DNA from: Bacteroidota bacterium
Lineage (GTDB): Bacteria; Bacteroidota; Bacteroidia; Bacteroidales; VadinHA17
NCBI GenBank assembly: GCA_029552825.1
Contig: JAKPDL010000080.1
Location: 1-32,447 of the forward strand
Length of the DNA stretch: 32,447 nt
Direction of reading: 5' to 3'
The notes under the pieces were generated by a model. It was given only the letters and a program-made list of their open reading frames with translations. It ran no database searches and was not told where the DNA came from. Shown piece after piece: positions 1-7,569 of this stretch; the stretch's first letter is position 1; every line of letters begins with the position of its first letter. The position numbers were made by a program, and so were the translations under genes.

Positions 1-52
1 CTTGTATTTCTTCTGAAAAATCTTTTGTAATTTTATTCACTTTTCTTGCCAT
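1..52 (-). CDS. Start of a leftward gene cut by the window edge, product unknown
   Basis: Reading leftward from an ATG at 52-50, an open frame runs to the window edge and encodes a basic start, MARKVNKITKDFSEEIQ. Only 17 codons are visible, too few to assign a family. The gene would be divergent from ftcD, sharing the AT-rich 53-291 interval. No clear Shine-Dalgarno sequence precedes the ATG, which is common in Bacteroidota. The call rests on the open frame and its divergent placement, so it is tentative. Confidence 0.4.
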   Translation of the reverse strand, partial: MARKVNKITKDFSEEIQ

Positions 53-291
53 GGCTGATTGTTTTAAAGTTTATCACTATTATAATTATTTTTTTCAGCC
101 GTGGCTTTTTTAATTTTACAGAAACAATGTTACATAATCTAGCTTTTTTCATATAGTTATTACCTTTTACTGGCAATAAAGGTAAATAAAATTGAAAATA
201 ATGAACTATTTAATTTATTTTGTCTGACTATTTTCCTGGAAGAATTAAACTTTCGGGATTAATTATCTGGTTTTGAACAAGAAAGTTATTT

Positions 292-1326
292 ATGGAAAAA
301 AGGATTCTTGAGTGTGTTCCCAATTTCAGTGAAGGCAGGGATATGGGAGTTATCGGGCAGATTGCTGGTGTTATTAATAATATAAAAGGTATAAAACTTC
401 TTGGTGTTGAGCCGGGCAGGGGTGCCAATCGAACGGTAGTGACGTTTGCCGGTGAGCCTGAGGCTGTATGTGAAGCGGCTTTTCAGGCGGTGAAAAAAGC
501 AGCGGAACTAATTGATATGTCAAAACACAGAGGTGCACATCCGCGCATAGGGGCAACGGATGTCGTTCCTCTGGTGCCGGTATCCGGGGTAACGATGTAT
601 GAAGCAGCAGAATACGCAAGAAGCCTGGCGAGACGCATTGGAGAAGAGCTTGGCATACCTGTTTATTGCTATGAATATGCTGCTTACAGTGAGAAAAGAA
701 GGGACCTTGCCAATATCAGGCGGGGTGGCTATGAAGGTCTTGTAAAAAAACTTTATGATCCTGAATGGAAGCCTGATTTTGGTCCTGCAGTTTTCAATGC
801 AAAATCAGGCGCTACAGCGGTGGGAGCAAGGGATTTTCTGGTTGCATTTAATGTTAATCTCAATACAAAGTCAAAGCAGATAGCAGAGGCAATAGCTGCG
901 GAAGTCAGGGAGAGGGGTAAGACTATTGTTGATGAAAACGGCAAAAAGGTCGAAGTCCCTGGCAAACTTAAAGGTGTAAAGGCAATAGGCTGGTATATAG
1001 AAGAATACGGGAAAGCGCAGGTTTCAATGAACATAACTAAACTTTCAGTTACACCAGTTCATGTAGCTTTTGAAGAGGTATGCCGCAAGGCTGAAGAGAG
1101 GGGAATAAAGGTAACCGGTTCGGAACTTGTTGGACTTATCCCACTTGGGGCGATGATTGAAGCAGGTAAATATTTTTTGAGCAAGTTCCAGAATGCAGAT
1201 GAGGCTACTGAGAAGGAATTAATAAAAATAGCAGTTGATTCCATGGGTATGAGTGAAATACGTGAATTCAAGCCTGAGGAAAAGATACTCGAATATGTAA
1301 TTGAGGGGAGGGGGAAGAGACCCTGA
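292..1326 (+). CDS. ftcD: Glutamate formimidoyltransferase (FtcD, transferase part only)
   Basis: The 344-residue protein transfers the formimino group between N-formimino-L-glutamate and tetrahydrofolate, the last step of one histidine degradation route, in the cytoplasm. The N-terminus has the family pattern ECVPNFSEGRD (residues 7-17). The segment KHRGAHPRIGATDVVPLVPV (78-97) matches the active-site region, and the His of HPR (83) corresponds to the family's catalytic His. The length fits a stand-alone transferase without the cyclodeaminase domain found in the mammalian bifunctional enzyme, and it ends in TGA. No hut genes (hutH, hutU, hutI) or cyclodeaminase lie next to it here, so any partner genes are elsewhere. 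The assignment is strong. Confidence 0.93.
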   Translation: MEKRILECVPNFSEGRDMGVIGQIAGVINNIKGIKLLGVEPGRGANRTVVTFAGEPEAVCEAAFQAVKKAAELIDMSKHRGAHPRIGATDVVPLVPVSGVTMYEAAEYARSLARRIGEELGIPVYCYEYAAYSEKRRDLANIRRGGYEGLVKKLYDPEWKPDFGPAVFNAKSGATAVGARDFLVAFNVNLNTKSKQIAEAIAAEVRERGKTIVDENGKKVEVPGKLKGVKAIGWYIEEYGKAQVSMNITKLSVTPVHVAFEEVCRKAEERGIKVTGSELVGLIPLGAMIEAGKYFLSKFQNADEATEKELIKIAVDSMGMSEIREFKPEEKILEYVIEGRGKRP

Positions 1327-1416
1327 AATTAAAATAAATGAAAAAGTAAGTCATCTATCTGTAATTTAGATTTCTGCTTACAATTTATGATTAATGTCAT
1401 ATTCTGATAAATTGTC

Positions 1417-1467
1417 ATCTGGCGAACCAAAGCTGATTTCATTTTTTAAAATTTTCATTTGCCAGAT
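1417..1467. repeat. Inverted repeat upstream of the SusC-like gene
   Basis: The arms ATCTGGCGAA (1417-1426) and TTTGCCAGAT (1458-1467) are complementary at 9 of 10 positions and enclose 31 mostly AT-rich bases. The dyad lies between the end of ftcD and the candidate SusC promoter. It could be an operator, or a long-loop hairpin ending the ftcD transcript. No T-tract follows the right arm, which argues against a classical terminator. Confidence 0.4.
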
Positions 1468-1487
1468 TAATTTTTTGAATAAAAATA

Positions 1488-1516
1488 TTGTCAAATAAAA
1501 TTTTTTCTTAATTTAG
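1488..1516 (+). promoter_or_regulatory. Candidate Bacteroidota-type promoter for the SusC/SusD pair
   Basis: TTG at 1488-1490 (in ATATTG) is followed after 18 bases by TAATTTAG at 1509-1516. This is close to the Bacteroidota primary sigma consensus TTTG / TAnnTTTG. It lies about 40 bases before the ATG at 1555, leaving a short leader. One position of the -7 box deviates, so confidence is moderate. Confidence 0.4.
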
Positions 1517-1554
1517 CAAGCGTTGAACTAAAACAAATCCTAAAACACTGATTT

Positions 1555-3405
1555 ATGAAAAAAACATTGTTGTTGTTTCTATTTGCAGCAGTCAGTACTT
1601 TACTGGCTGTGGGGCAGGTTCAAATAACCGGTACTGTTACTGATGCCCAGGAGGGCACTCCGATGGCCGGTGTGTTTGTATCTGTAAAGGGGACTACTAT
1701 CGGAACGATAACACTGCAGGATGGTAAATATTCAATTTCTGTTCCGGCGGGCACACAATCGCTTGTATTTAGCTTTGTGGGCTACCGGACACAGGAAGTA
1801 CCAATTGCAGGAAAAAATGTAGTCGATGTTGCACTTCAGCAGGATGTGTTCAATGTCGATGAAGTTGTAGTTGTCGCTTACGGTGTACAGCAGAAGAGGG
1901 ATGTTACCGGTTCAGTCGCCTCCGTTAAAGGAGATGCAATTAAGATGCCTGTTCAGAGCTTTGACCAGGCTCTTCAGGGAAAAGCAGCCGGTGTATCCAT
2001 TACTCTTCCCAATGGTGTTCTGAATAACCCGCCTGTGATAAGGGTAAGGGGTTATAACTCAATCAGCGGTAGTTCATTCCCGCTAGTAGTGGTTGATGGT
2101 GTGCCTGTATTTACAGGTAACCTGTCGGCAAACAGTGCTTATACCAATGCTCTTGCCGATATTAACCCGGCAGACATTGCATCGATGGACATTTTGAAAG
2201 ATGCTTCAGCCACAGCACTTTACGGTTCAAGGGCTGCAAACGGCGTTATTCTTATTACCACAAAACGAGGTTCAGGTGCCAAAACAAGAGTCACTTACGA
2301 CGGCTATGTTGGCTGGACCGAACCTTACCACCTTTTCGAAGTAATGAACGCCGAACAGTATGTGGAGCATAAGAACCGTGCATTCGAAAATGCAGGCTCA
2401 GCTACAAGACTTTCGCTTGTAACCGGTCCCGATGGAAAACCGATAGACACAAACTGGGCAGACTATATTTATCAGAAAGGGTTCCAGCACAGCCATGCAA
2501 TTACCGTGTCGGGGTCAACTCCTTCCACATCATACTTCCTTTCTGTTGGATATACCGACCAGGATGGCATGATAAGGAAAAACTATTATACTAGAAAGAA
2601 TGCCAGATTGAATCTCGATCACAAACTTAACAGGTTTGTGAATATGGGTGCCAATGTTTCGTACACAAACAGTTTCTCAGAGGCTCCCAATACAGGTGCA
2701 TCATTTGCAACAGCAGGTGCAGCACGTCTGGCAATAGTTCTACCGCCAATCCTTTCTCCGTATAACAACGATGGCAGTTATAACATCGAAGGTTCTGCAC
2801 TTGGAAGAATGGGACAGCCACTGCCTGCACTGGGTTATTATAACCCTGTAGCAATCATGGATTTGTGCAAGTATACAGCTGAAACCGACAGATTACTATC
2901 AAATCTTTATATAAGTGTCGAACCGGTTAAAGGTCTTGTTTTCAAGACACAATATGGCCTTGACAATATCAATGTTGAGTCTATTTCATTCCAGACACCA
3001 ATTACAGGTGATGGATATGGTTCGAACGGATATGCCGGTAACTCATTCGACCGCAGGGTAAGATGGACATGGACAAATACCGTTAATTACAGCGTTACCC
3101 TGATGAATAAGCTTAACCTTTCAATACTTGGCGGGACTGAAGAGCAGAGAACTGTAGGCAACAGCTGGTCGGGTTCAAAAACAAATGTGTCAGACCCATT
3201 CTTTACATCCTATCAGGGTTCATGGGTTACAGCCGGAATGGGCGGTGGCAGCCAGTGGGAGAATTACTTTATTTCATACTTCGGCCGTTTCAATGCAAAC
3301 TGGAATAAGAAATATTACCTTGAAGCCAGCTTACGTCGCGACGGATTTTCAGGACTCTCAAAAGGCAATAAATACGGAACCTTCGGAGGCGCTTCGCTTA
3401 TGTGA
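1555..3405 (+). CDS. SusC-like TonB-dependent transporter, N-terminal part, ending at an internal TGA
   Basis: The 616 codons carry the usual start of a SusC/RagA outer-membrane transporter: a signal peptide (about 1-20), a carboxypeptidase-regulatory-like domain (about 22-96, GTVTDAQEGTPMAGVFVSVKG), a TonB-box-like stretch (DEVVVVAYG, 102-110), the plug domain (about 113-235, with the VRGYNSISG and VVDGVPV motifs) and the first part of the barrel. The reading stops at TGA 3403-3405 in the context GGASLM-stop-NVSNEEF. Homologues of this family usually have Trp at this point (WN(V/I)SNE), so a TGG-to-TGA change is the simplest reading. The same frame continues without another stop to 4668. The intact protein would be 1,037 residues, normal for SusC. 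Translated only to the TGA it would lack much of the barrel and could not form a channel. It may be a recent pseudogene, a strain polymorphism or a sequence error. Confidence 0.85.
   Translation: MKKTLLLFLFAAVSTLLAVGQVQITGTVTDAQEGTPMAGVFVSVKGTTIGTITLQDGKYSISVPAGTQSLVFSFVGYRTQEVPIAGKNVVDVALQQDVFNVDEVVVVAYGVQQKRDVTGSVASVKGDAIKMPVQSFDQALQGKAAGVSITLPNGVLNNPPVIRVRGYNSISGSSFPLVVVDGVPVFTGNLSANSAYTNALADINPADIASMDILKDASATALYGSRAANGVILITTKRGSGAKTRVTYDGYVGWTEPYHLFEVMNAEQYVEHKNRAFENAGSATRLSLVTGPDGKPIDTNWADYIYQKGFQHSHAITVSGSTPSTSYFLSVGYTDQDGMIRKNYYTRKNARLNLDHKLNRFVNMGANVSYTNSFSEAPNTGASFATAGAARLAIVLPPILSPYNNDGSYNIEGSALGRMGQPLPALGYYNPVAIMDLCKYTAETDRLLSNLYISVEPVKGLVFKTQYGLDNINVESISFQTPITGDGYGSNGYAGNSFDRRVRWTWTNTVNYSVTLMNKLNLSILGGTEEQRTVGNSWSGSKTNVSDPFFTSYQGSWVTAGMGGGSQWENYFISYFGRFNANWNKKYYLEASLRRDGFSGLSKGNKYGTFGGASLM
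3403..3405 (+). other. In-frame TGA at a conserved Trp position of the SusC-like barrel
   Basis: The codons around the site read ATG TGA AAT GTG TCA AAT GAG. Replacing TGA by TGG restores the common SusC motif WNVSNE and one open frame from 1555 to 4668. TGA acts as a normal terminator elsewhere in the window (ftcD, nusB, coaE, ygiQ), so a general reassignment of UGA to Trp is not supported. Confidence 0.85.
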
Positions 3406-4668
3406 AATGTGTCAAATGAGGAATTTGTTGCCAACTCAGCTCTGAATAATATCTTTTCAGATATTCGTATAAAAGCCAGTTACGGAAGGGTTGGCAATAT
3501 GTCAGGTATTGGCAATTACAGCTCATTGTTCCTTTACTCATCGGGTGTTTACGGAGCCGTTCCGACACTTACCTTCTCTCAGGCAGGCAATGCTGACCTC
3601 AAATGGGAGTCGAGCGATAAATATGATGTTGGTCTGAGCTTCGGGTTCCTGAAAGATAAAATCCAGACTGAGGTAAGCTGGTTCTACAACGATATCAATA
3701 ACCTTATACTCTCCGTACCACAGTCGCCATCGAAAGGTATACCTGGCAACTCAATCCCTGCCAATATGGGCTCAATGTACAATACCGGGGTCGAATTATC
3801 ACTTACAAGCTATAACTTCGTTAAAAAGAACTTTAGCTGGACAACAAACTTCAATTTCACCTACCTGAAGAATGAGGTTACAGCTCTGGCCCCTGGTGTT
3901 ACTGAGATACGCGCAACAACTGGCGGACTTGAAACAACAAATATCACAGTTGTAGGCAAGCCCATCGGAATGATCCTCGTTGTCGAAACAAGAGGTGTTG
4001 ATCCTCAGACAGGAAGAAGAATTTATGTTAACAATCAGGGAAAAGAAGTGCTGTTCGGATTTGAAATTACGCCAAGTGCCAACAGATGGTTTTACAGAGA
4101 CGGCTCAGGAGTAGCTCCGGCAATCACTACAGCTGCTGATGCAAAACCATATGCCTGTGCAATACCCAAATTCTACGGAGGTATTGACAATAACATTACC
4201 TTCAGGAATTTTGATTTTGCGTTAAACCTGACTTATGCACTTGACTTCTATGTATATAATGGTACTAAAGCAGGTTTAAGAGACCAGAGATGGTGGAACA
4301 ACTCGGTTGAGGTGTATAAGACAGCATGGAAGCAGCCGGATGATATTACCAATATCCCCAAACCTGTGATGAATGACAACATTTCCAACGGATCATCATT
4401 CCCGATATCTGAAAATGTTGAAAGGGGAGATTATCTGAAAGTCAGAAATATCTCACTCGGATACTCTTTCACCAAGTTGCCTAAAGCTCTGGCAATTGAG
4501 AAAATCAGGCTCTACGCACAGGTATTCAATGCCCATGTATTTACAAAGTATACCGGTTCTGATCCAGAGGTTTCAACCAATGGTGATACCAACCTTGCAC
4601 CCGGTGTTGACAGAAACACAGCACCACAGGCAAGAACATGGTCGTTCGGTGCAACAATTAATTTCTAA
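3406..4668 (+). pseudogene. C-terminal barrel part of the SusC-like transporter, cut off by the internal TGA
   Basis: This segment is in the same frame as 1555-3405 and holds about 420 codons of TonB-dependent barrel: alternating aromatic strands, the DLKWESSDKYDVGL and TEVSWFYNDINNLI patterns typical of SusC, and the C-terminal ARTWSFGATINF ending in Phe as expected for BAM-assembled barrels. A GTG at 3409 could formally start an open frame, but no signal peptide follows it and a separate protein from here would stay in the cytoplasm. The absence of further lesions over about 1.3 kb suggests the nonsense change is recent or not real. It lies 19 bases upstream of the SusD gene, so polarity on SusD is possible. 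Confidence 0.8.
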
Positions 4669-4687
4669 CCTTTAATACGGAGGAGAT

Positions 4688-6169
4688 ATGAAAAACATTA
4701 TAAAGGCTACAGCAGCAATAGTAGTGATACTGTTGACATTCGGATGCTCAACCGAGTACCTGAATCCTGTTCCTAAAACATCACTCTCTGACCTTACAGT
4801 GTTCGACACAAAAGACAGGGTTGTCGCTCAGGTTAACGGCATGTATGCCATGATGAAAAGCGGCCAGTTCCTTGGCGGCAGATTCTTTGTCTACAATGAT
4901 GTCAGATGTGAGAACTTTATCCCGAAAAGCTCGAACCTTGTAACAAACTTTGCAACATGGAACCACACGGTTGTGAGTTCCACAAACGAGGTTCAGAACC
5001 TCTGGAGTGCAGTATATGCTGCAGTGAATGCAATAAATGTTTTCCTCGAGGGACTTGATGAAAACTGGGAAAACGGTAAACTAAAAGAAAAAATAACAGA
5101 AGCTGAATACAAGCAGTTCAAAAGTGAAGCATATACACTCAGAGCTATCTGTTATTTTGATCTCCTGCAGATGTACTCAAAACCATATAATCAGGGTAAC
5201 GGTGCGAACCAGGGTGTTCCGCTTCGTCTGAAAGCACAGAAATCATCTGGTGAAAACGACCTTGCTCCAAGTACTGTGGCTGAAGTATATACCCAGATAC
5301 TGAAAGACCTCAATGATGCAGAACTTCTGGCAATTGATAAATACACTACTGACCTGCTGAATACTACCAGAATTCACAGGAATACTATCATTGCTTTCAA
5401 GACAAGAGTGCTTTTGCATATGCAGAACTGGGCCGGTGTAGTAAATGAATCGGCAAAAATTGTTTCTTCAACAACACCGCCTTTCAAGGCTACCACAGGT
5501 GTTCCTCATGAACTGAATCCTTCGTATGCAAATATATTTGCAGCACCTTACACTTCGAAGGAATCAATATTCTCAATGCCATTCACTACTACAAACACAC
5601 CTGGCACCCAGAATGGCTTGCCACATTACTACAGCCCGTCATCATCTGAGTCATATTATCTTGGAACAGCAGCAGGTTCAACATTCAGCAAGATGGATCC
5701 TTCAGATGCCAGAAGAACCATGCTTGTTACCGACTCACAGGGCAGGTACTTCCTTGGGAAATTCCTCGATTACACCAACCTTACAAACTATGCACCTGTT
5801 ATCAGATATGCGGAAGTTCTTCTTAACAGGGCTGAAGCTTTTGTAAGGGCTGGAGGTAGTGTCACTCAGGAAGCTGTAGATCTGCTTAATGCCGTTCGTA
5901 CCCGCTCATTCCCGGGAGGCGCATATACAACCGCCGACTTCGCCACACCGGCAGATTTTTATGATGCTGTACTTCTTGAAAGGAATATTGAATTCCTTGG
6001 AGAGGGTATGCGTAACCTCGACATCATGAGACTGAGCCTGACAATCCCTGCCAAAGATGGTGGTTCAATGGGTTCAGTACCGGCAATAGCACCGGGCAGC
6101 GCCACATACATATGGCCTGTACCTGTAAACGAGCTTAACTTCAATAAACTGATGACGCCAAATAACTAA
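4688..6169 (+). CDS. SusD/RagB-family outer-membrane lipoprotein
   Basis: This 493-residue surface lipoprotein is the substrate-capturing lid of a SusC/SusD nutrient importer. A signal peptide ends in LTFGC, with Cys20 as the lipidated residue. The N-terminal SusD domain includes the conserved ALRAICYFDLLQMYSKPY-type segment (here TLRAICYFDLLQMYSKPY). The C-terminal domain has RYAEVLLNRAEAFVRAG and ends in the usual IWPVPVNELNFN motif. An unusually strong Shine-Dalgarno (GGAGGAG, 4679-4685) fixes the start. The gene follows the interrupted SusC by 19 bases, in one operon. No glycoside hydrolase, sulfatase, peptidase, hybrid two-component sensor or sigma/anti-sigma regulator lies beside the pair, so the substrate cannot be inferred. 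Confidence 0.95.
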   Translation: MKNIIKATAAIVVILLTFGCSTEYLNPVPKTSLSDLTVFDTKDRVVAQVNGMYAMMKSGQFLGGRFFVYNDVRCENFIPKSSNLVTNFATWNHTVVSSTNEVQNLWSAVYAAVNAINVFLEGLDENWENGKLKEKITEAEYKQFKSEAYTLRAICYFDLLQMYSKPYNQGNGANQGVPLRLKAQKSSGENDLAPSTVAEVYTQILKDLNDAELLAIDKYTTDLLNTTRIHRNTIIAFKTRVLLHMQNWAGVVNESAKIVSSTTPPFKATTGVPHELNPSYANIFAAPYTSKESIFSMPFTTTNTPGTQNGLPHYYSPSSSESYYLGTAAGSTFSKMDPSDARRTMLVTDSQGRYFLGKFLDYTNLTNYAPVIRYAEVLLNRAEAFVRAGGSVTQEAVDLLNAVRTRSFPGGAYTTADFATPADFYDAVLLERNIEFLGEGMRNLDIMRLSLTIPAKDGGSMGSVPAIAPGSATYIWPVPVNELNFNKLMTPNN

Positions 6170-6195
6170 TAGGCTCCGTCAGATATAATACCAGA

Positions 6196-6224
6196 AAGGC
6201 TGTACTTCAAGTGCAGCCTTTTTT
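6196..6224 (+). terminator. Rho-independent terminator after the SusC/SusD operon
   Basis: AAGGCTGTA (6196-6204) and TGCAGCCTT (6212-6220) form a 9-bp stem with one G-U pair and a 7-base loop, followed by a T run to 6224. It lies 27 bases after the SusD stop codon. Confidence 0.85.
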
Positions 6225-6294
6225 GGTTTACTGGTTTGCTGGTTTGATAGTTTAATGGTTTACGGGTTTAAGGGTTTAATGGTTTGAGGGTTTG
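6223..6294 (+). repeat. Nine imperfect tandem copies of an 8-bp unit (consensus about ATGGTTTA)
   Basis: In strict 8-base register the units read TTGGTTTA, CTGGTTTG, CTGGTTTG, ATAGTTTA, ATGGTTTA, CGGGTTTA, AGGGTTTA, ATGGTTTG, AGGGTTTG. The core GGTTT(A/G) is kept in nearly all units while the two leading bases vary. The tract begins in the terminator's T run and ends 93 bases before the four-helix-bundle gene. It contains no gene. Strand-biased G/T repeats of this kind may vary in copy number. Confidence 0.85.
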
Positions 6295-6387
6295 GTTCCT
6301 TAGTTATTAGCGTATTAAATAGATGAATTTTGTTATAGGAAATTTATTTGTAATTTTAGTTTATATGTCTCAACTTATCGTGCCAAT

Positions 6388-6747
6388 ATGGGAACAATAA
6401 AAAATTTTGAAGATTTAAAGATATGGAATCTTGCCAGGGAACTTATAAATCAGATATATTCTGATTTTAAAGATTACAAAGATTATGTTTTTATGAACCA
6501 GATAACTTCTGCAGCGATTTTAATAATGAATAACATTTCAGAAGGATCTGGAAGAAACAGCAATCCTGAATTCCGGAAATTTTTAAGCTATTCAAAAGGC
6601 TCTGCGGCAGAAGTGAGAAACATGTACTACATTGCAGAAGATTTATCGTATGTTTCATCTGACATTGCAGAATTAAGAAGACAAAAATGTCAGAGAATAA
6701 TTAAAGGAACGGCAAGCATGATTTCATATCTCAAGTTTTCCAGATAA
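6388..6747 (+). CDS. Four-helix-bundle protein of the S23 / 23S rRNA intervening-sequence family
   Basis: The 119-residue protein has the family's motif order: NFEDLKIWNLARELINQIY at residues 6-24, a helix ending MNQITSAAILIMNNISEGSGR (about 35-55), then EFRKFLSYSKGSAAEVRNMYYIAEDL. These correspond to the family pattern LxVWQxAxxL ... QIRRAAxSIxxNIAEG ... FLxxAxGSxxElxxql. Such proteins form pentameric four-helix bundles. They occur in 23S rRNA intervening sequences and, as Avd-like relatives, in diversity-generating retroelements, but most stand alone and have no known function. No rRNA, reverse transcriptase or variable repeat is nearby. The gene stands alone between two sets of short repeats, which may mark it as a small inserted module. 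Confidence 0.88.
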   Translation: MGTIKNFEDLKIWNLARELINQIYSDFKDYKDYVFMNQITSAAILIMNNISEGSGRNSNPEFRKFLSYSKGSAAEVRNMYYIAEDLSYVSSDIAELRRQKCQRIIKGTASMISYLKFSR

Positions 6748-6767
6748 AACCTGCCTGTTTTCCAGAT
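6735..6767 (+). repeat. 11-bp direct repeat straddling the end of the four-helix-bundle gene
   Basis: GTTTTCCAGAT occurs at 6735-6745 and again at 6757-6767, with a 22-base period. The first copy runs into the TAA stop codon (6745-6747). Between the copies, AAAAC and GTTTT can form a weak hairpin. The arrangement could be a footprint of insertion or duplication, or a weak terminator. Confidence 0.5.
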
Positions 6768-6790
6768 TGTAATTTACTTCACTTAACTCT

Positions 6791-7555
6791 CTAACCAGCC
6801 AACCTTTTAATAACCCTTAACCGATGAGAATACTTCTCCGTATCGCGCCTGAAAATACCATGATGGTCAATCGTGTCAATCTTTACTCTGCCTGAGGCAT
6901 GAATTACCAGCCCATCAGAAAGTATCATGCCAACATGTGAGATTTTTCCCAGTTCGTTATCGAAAAAAACCAGATCACCCGGTTTGCTGTCTTTCAGGAA
7001 TTCAATTGTCTGTCCCGTTTCAGCCTGCTTCCAGCTGTCACGCGGAATAGTGATGCCGTGTATTTTGTAAACGAGCTGCGTAAACCCTGAACAGTCAATG
7101 CCTGAAGGTATCCTGCCACCCCATATATATGGACTGTTGATAAATTTCAAAGCAGTATCTGTCAATGAACCCTCTGAAGAAATATATTTTTCAGAAAAGT
7201 CATCATTAGCCCGGTAAATATTTTTCCCGGCCCTGAATATTTTACTTTTAAAATCTGGTTCGTATATCTCAGAACCTGGTTCTATAACCATCTTTGAGCC
7301 GTCGGGTCTGTAGCATAAAAGATTTCTGTTCAGCACAAATTTCTTGTCAGATTCAGATGCCTCGGAATGAATCACATGACTGAGATCCACCCAGCCTCTG
7401 TAACCATCAAATTCAAGCTCAATCTTTATCCAGCCAGCTACTTCATCAATTATTGAATATCTCTCACCGAAGAGAACCTGACTGAGCATCTCCGACCTGT
7501 GGGTAGGCATTGCCCGTAGCGGCACGAAAACGTTTTCACAAACAAACTGATTCAT
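6791..7555 (-). CDS. C40-family NlpC/P60 peptidase with N-terminal SH3-like domains
   Basis: This 254-residue cysteine peptidase is predicted to cut the gamma-D-glutamyl to diamino-acid bond of peptidoglycan stem peptides. Bacterial SH3-like segments cover roughly residues 5-120 (GWIKIELEFDGYRGWVDLS at about 41-59). The catalytic domain shows DCSGFTQLVY with Cys155, HVGMIL with His207 and HASG with His219, the usual Cys-His-His arrangement. No signal peptide or lipobox is visible, so it probably acts in the cytoplasm, as YkfC-type peptidoglycan-recycling enzymes do. It is the last gene of a minus-strand group after ftsK and lolA, 14 bases downstream of lolA. The family is certain, the exact substrate is inferred. 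Confidence 0.9.
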   Translation of the reverse strand: MNQFVCENVFVPLRAMPTHRSEMLSQVLFGERYSIIDEVAGWIKIELEFDGYRGWVDLSHVIHSEASESDKKFVLNRNLLCYRPDGSKMVIEPGSEIYEPDFKSKIFRAGKNIYRANDDFSEKYISSEGSLTDTALKFINSPYIWGGRIPSGIDCSGFTQLVYKIHGITIPRDSWKQAETGQTIEFLKDSKPGDLVFFDNELGKISHVGMILSDGLVIHASGRVKIDTIDHHGIFRRDTEKYSHRLRVIKRLAG

Positions 7556-7569
7556 ATTGAATTTAAATG

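Noticed and set aside
3403-3405. Genome-wide reassignment of UGA to Trp
   Set aside because: ftcD, nusB, coaE, the TerB/J gene and ygiQ all end at TGA where the families normally end, and TGG encodes Trp throughout.
3409-4668. A separate gene starting at GTG 3409
   Set aside because: It is in the same frame as the upstream SusC part, begins in the middle of a barrel motif and has no signal peptide. It is the continuation of one gene past a nonsense codon.
6223-6294. CRISPR array
   Set aside because: The units are 8 bases with no spacers, and there are no cas genes.
6388-6747. Diversity-generating retroelement (the four-helix-bundle gene as avd)
   Set aside because: There is no reverse transcriptase, template repeat or variable repeat within the window.
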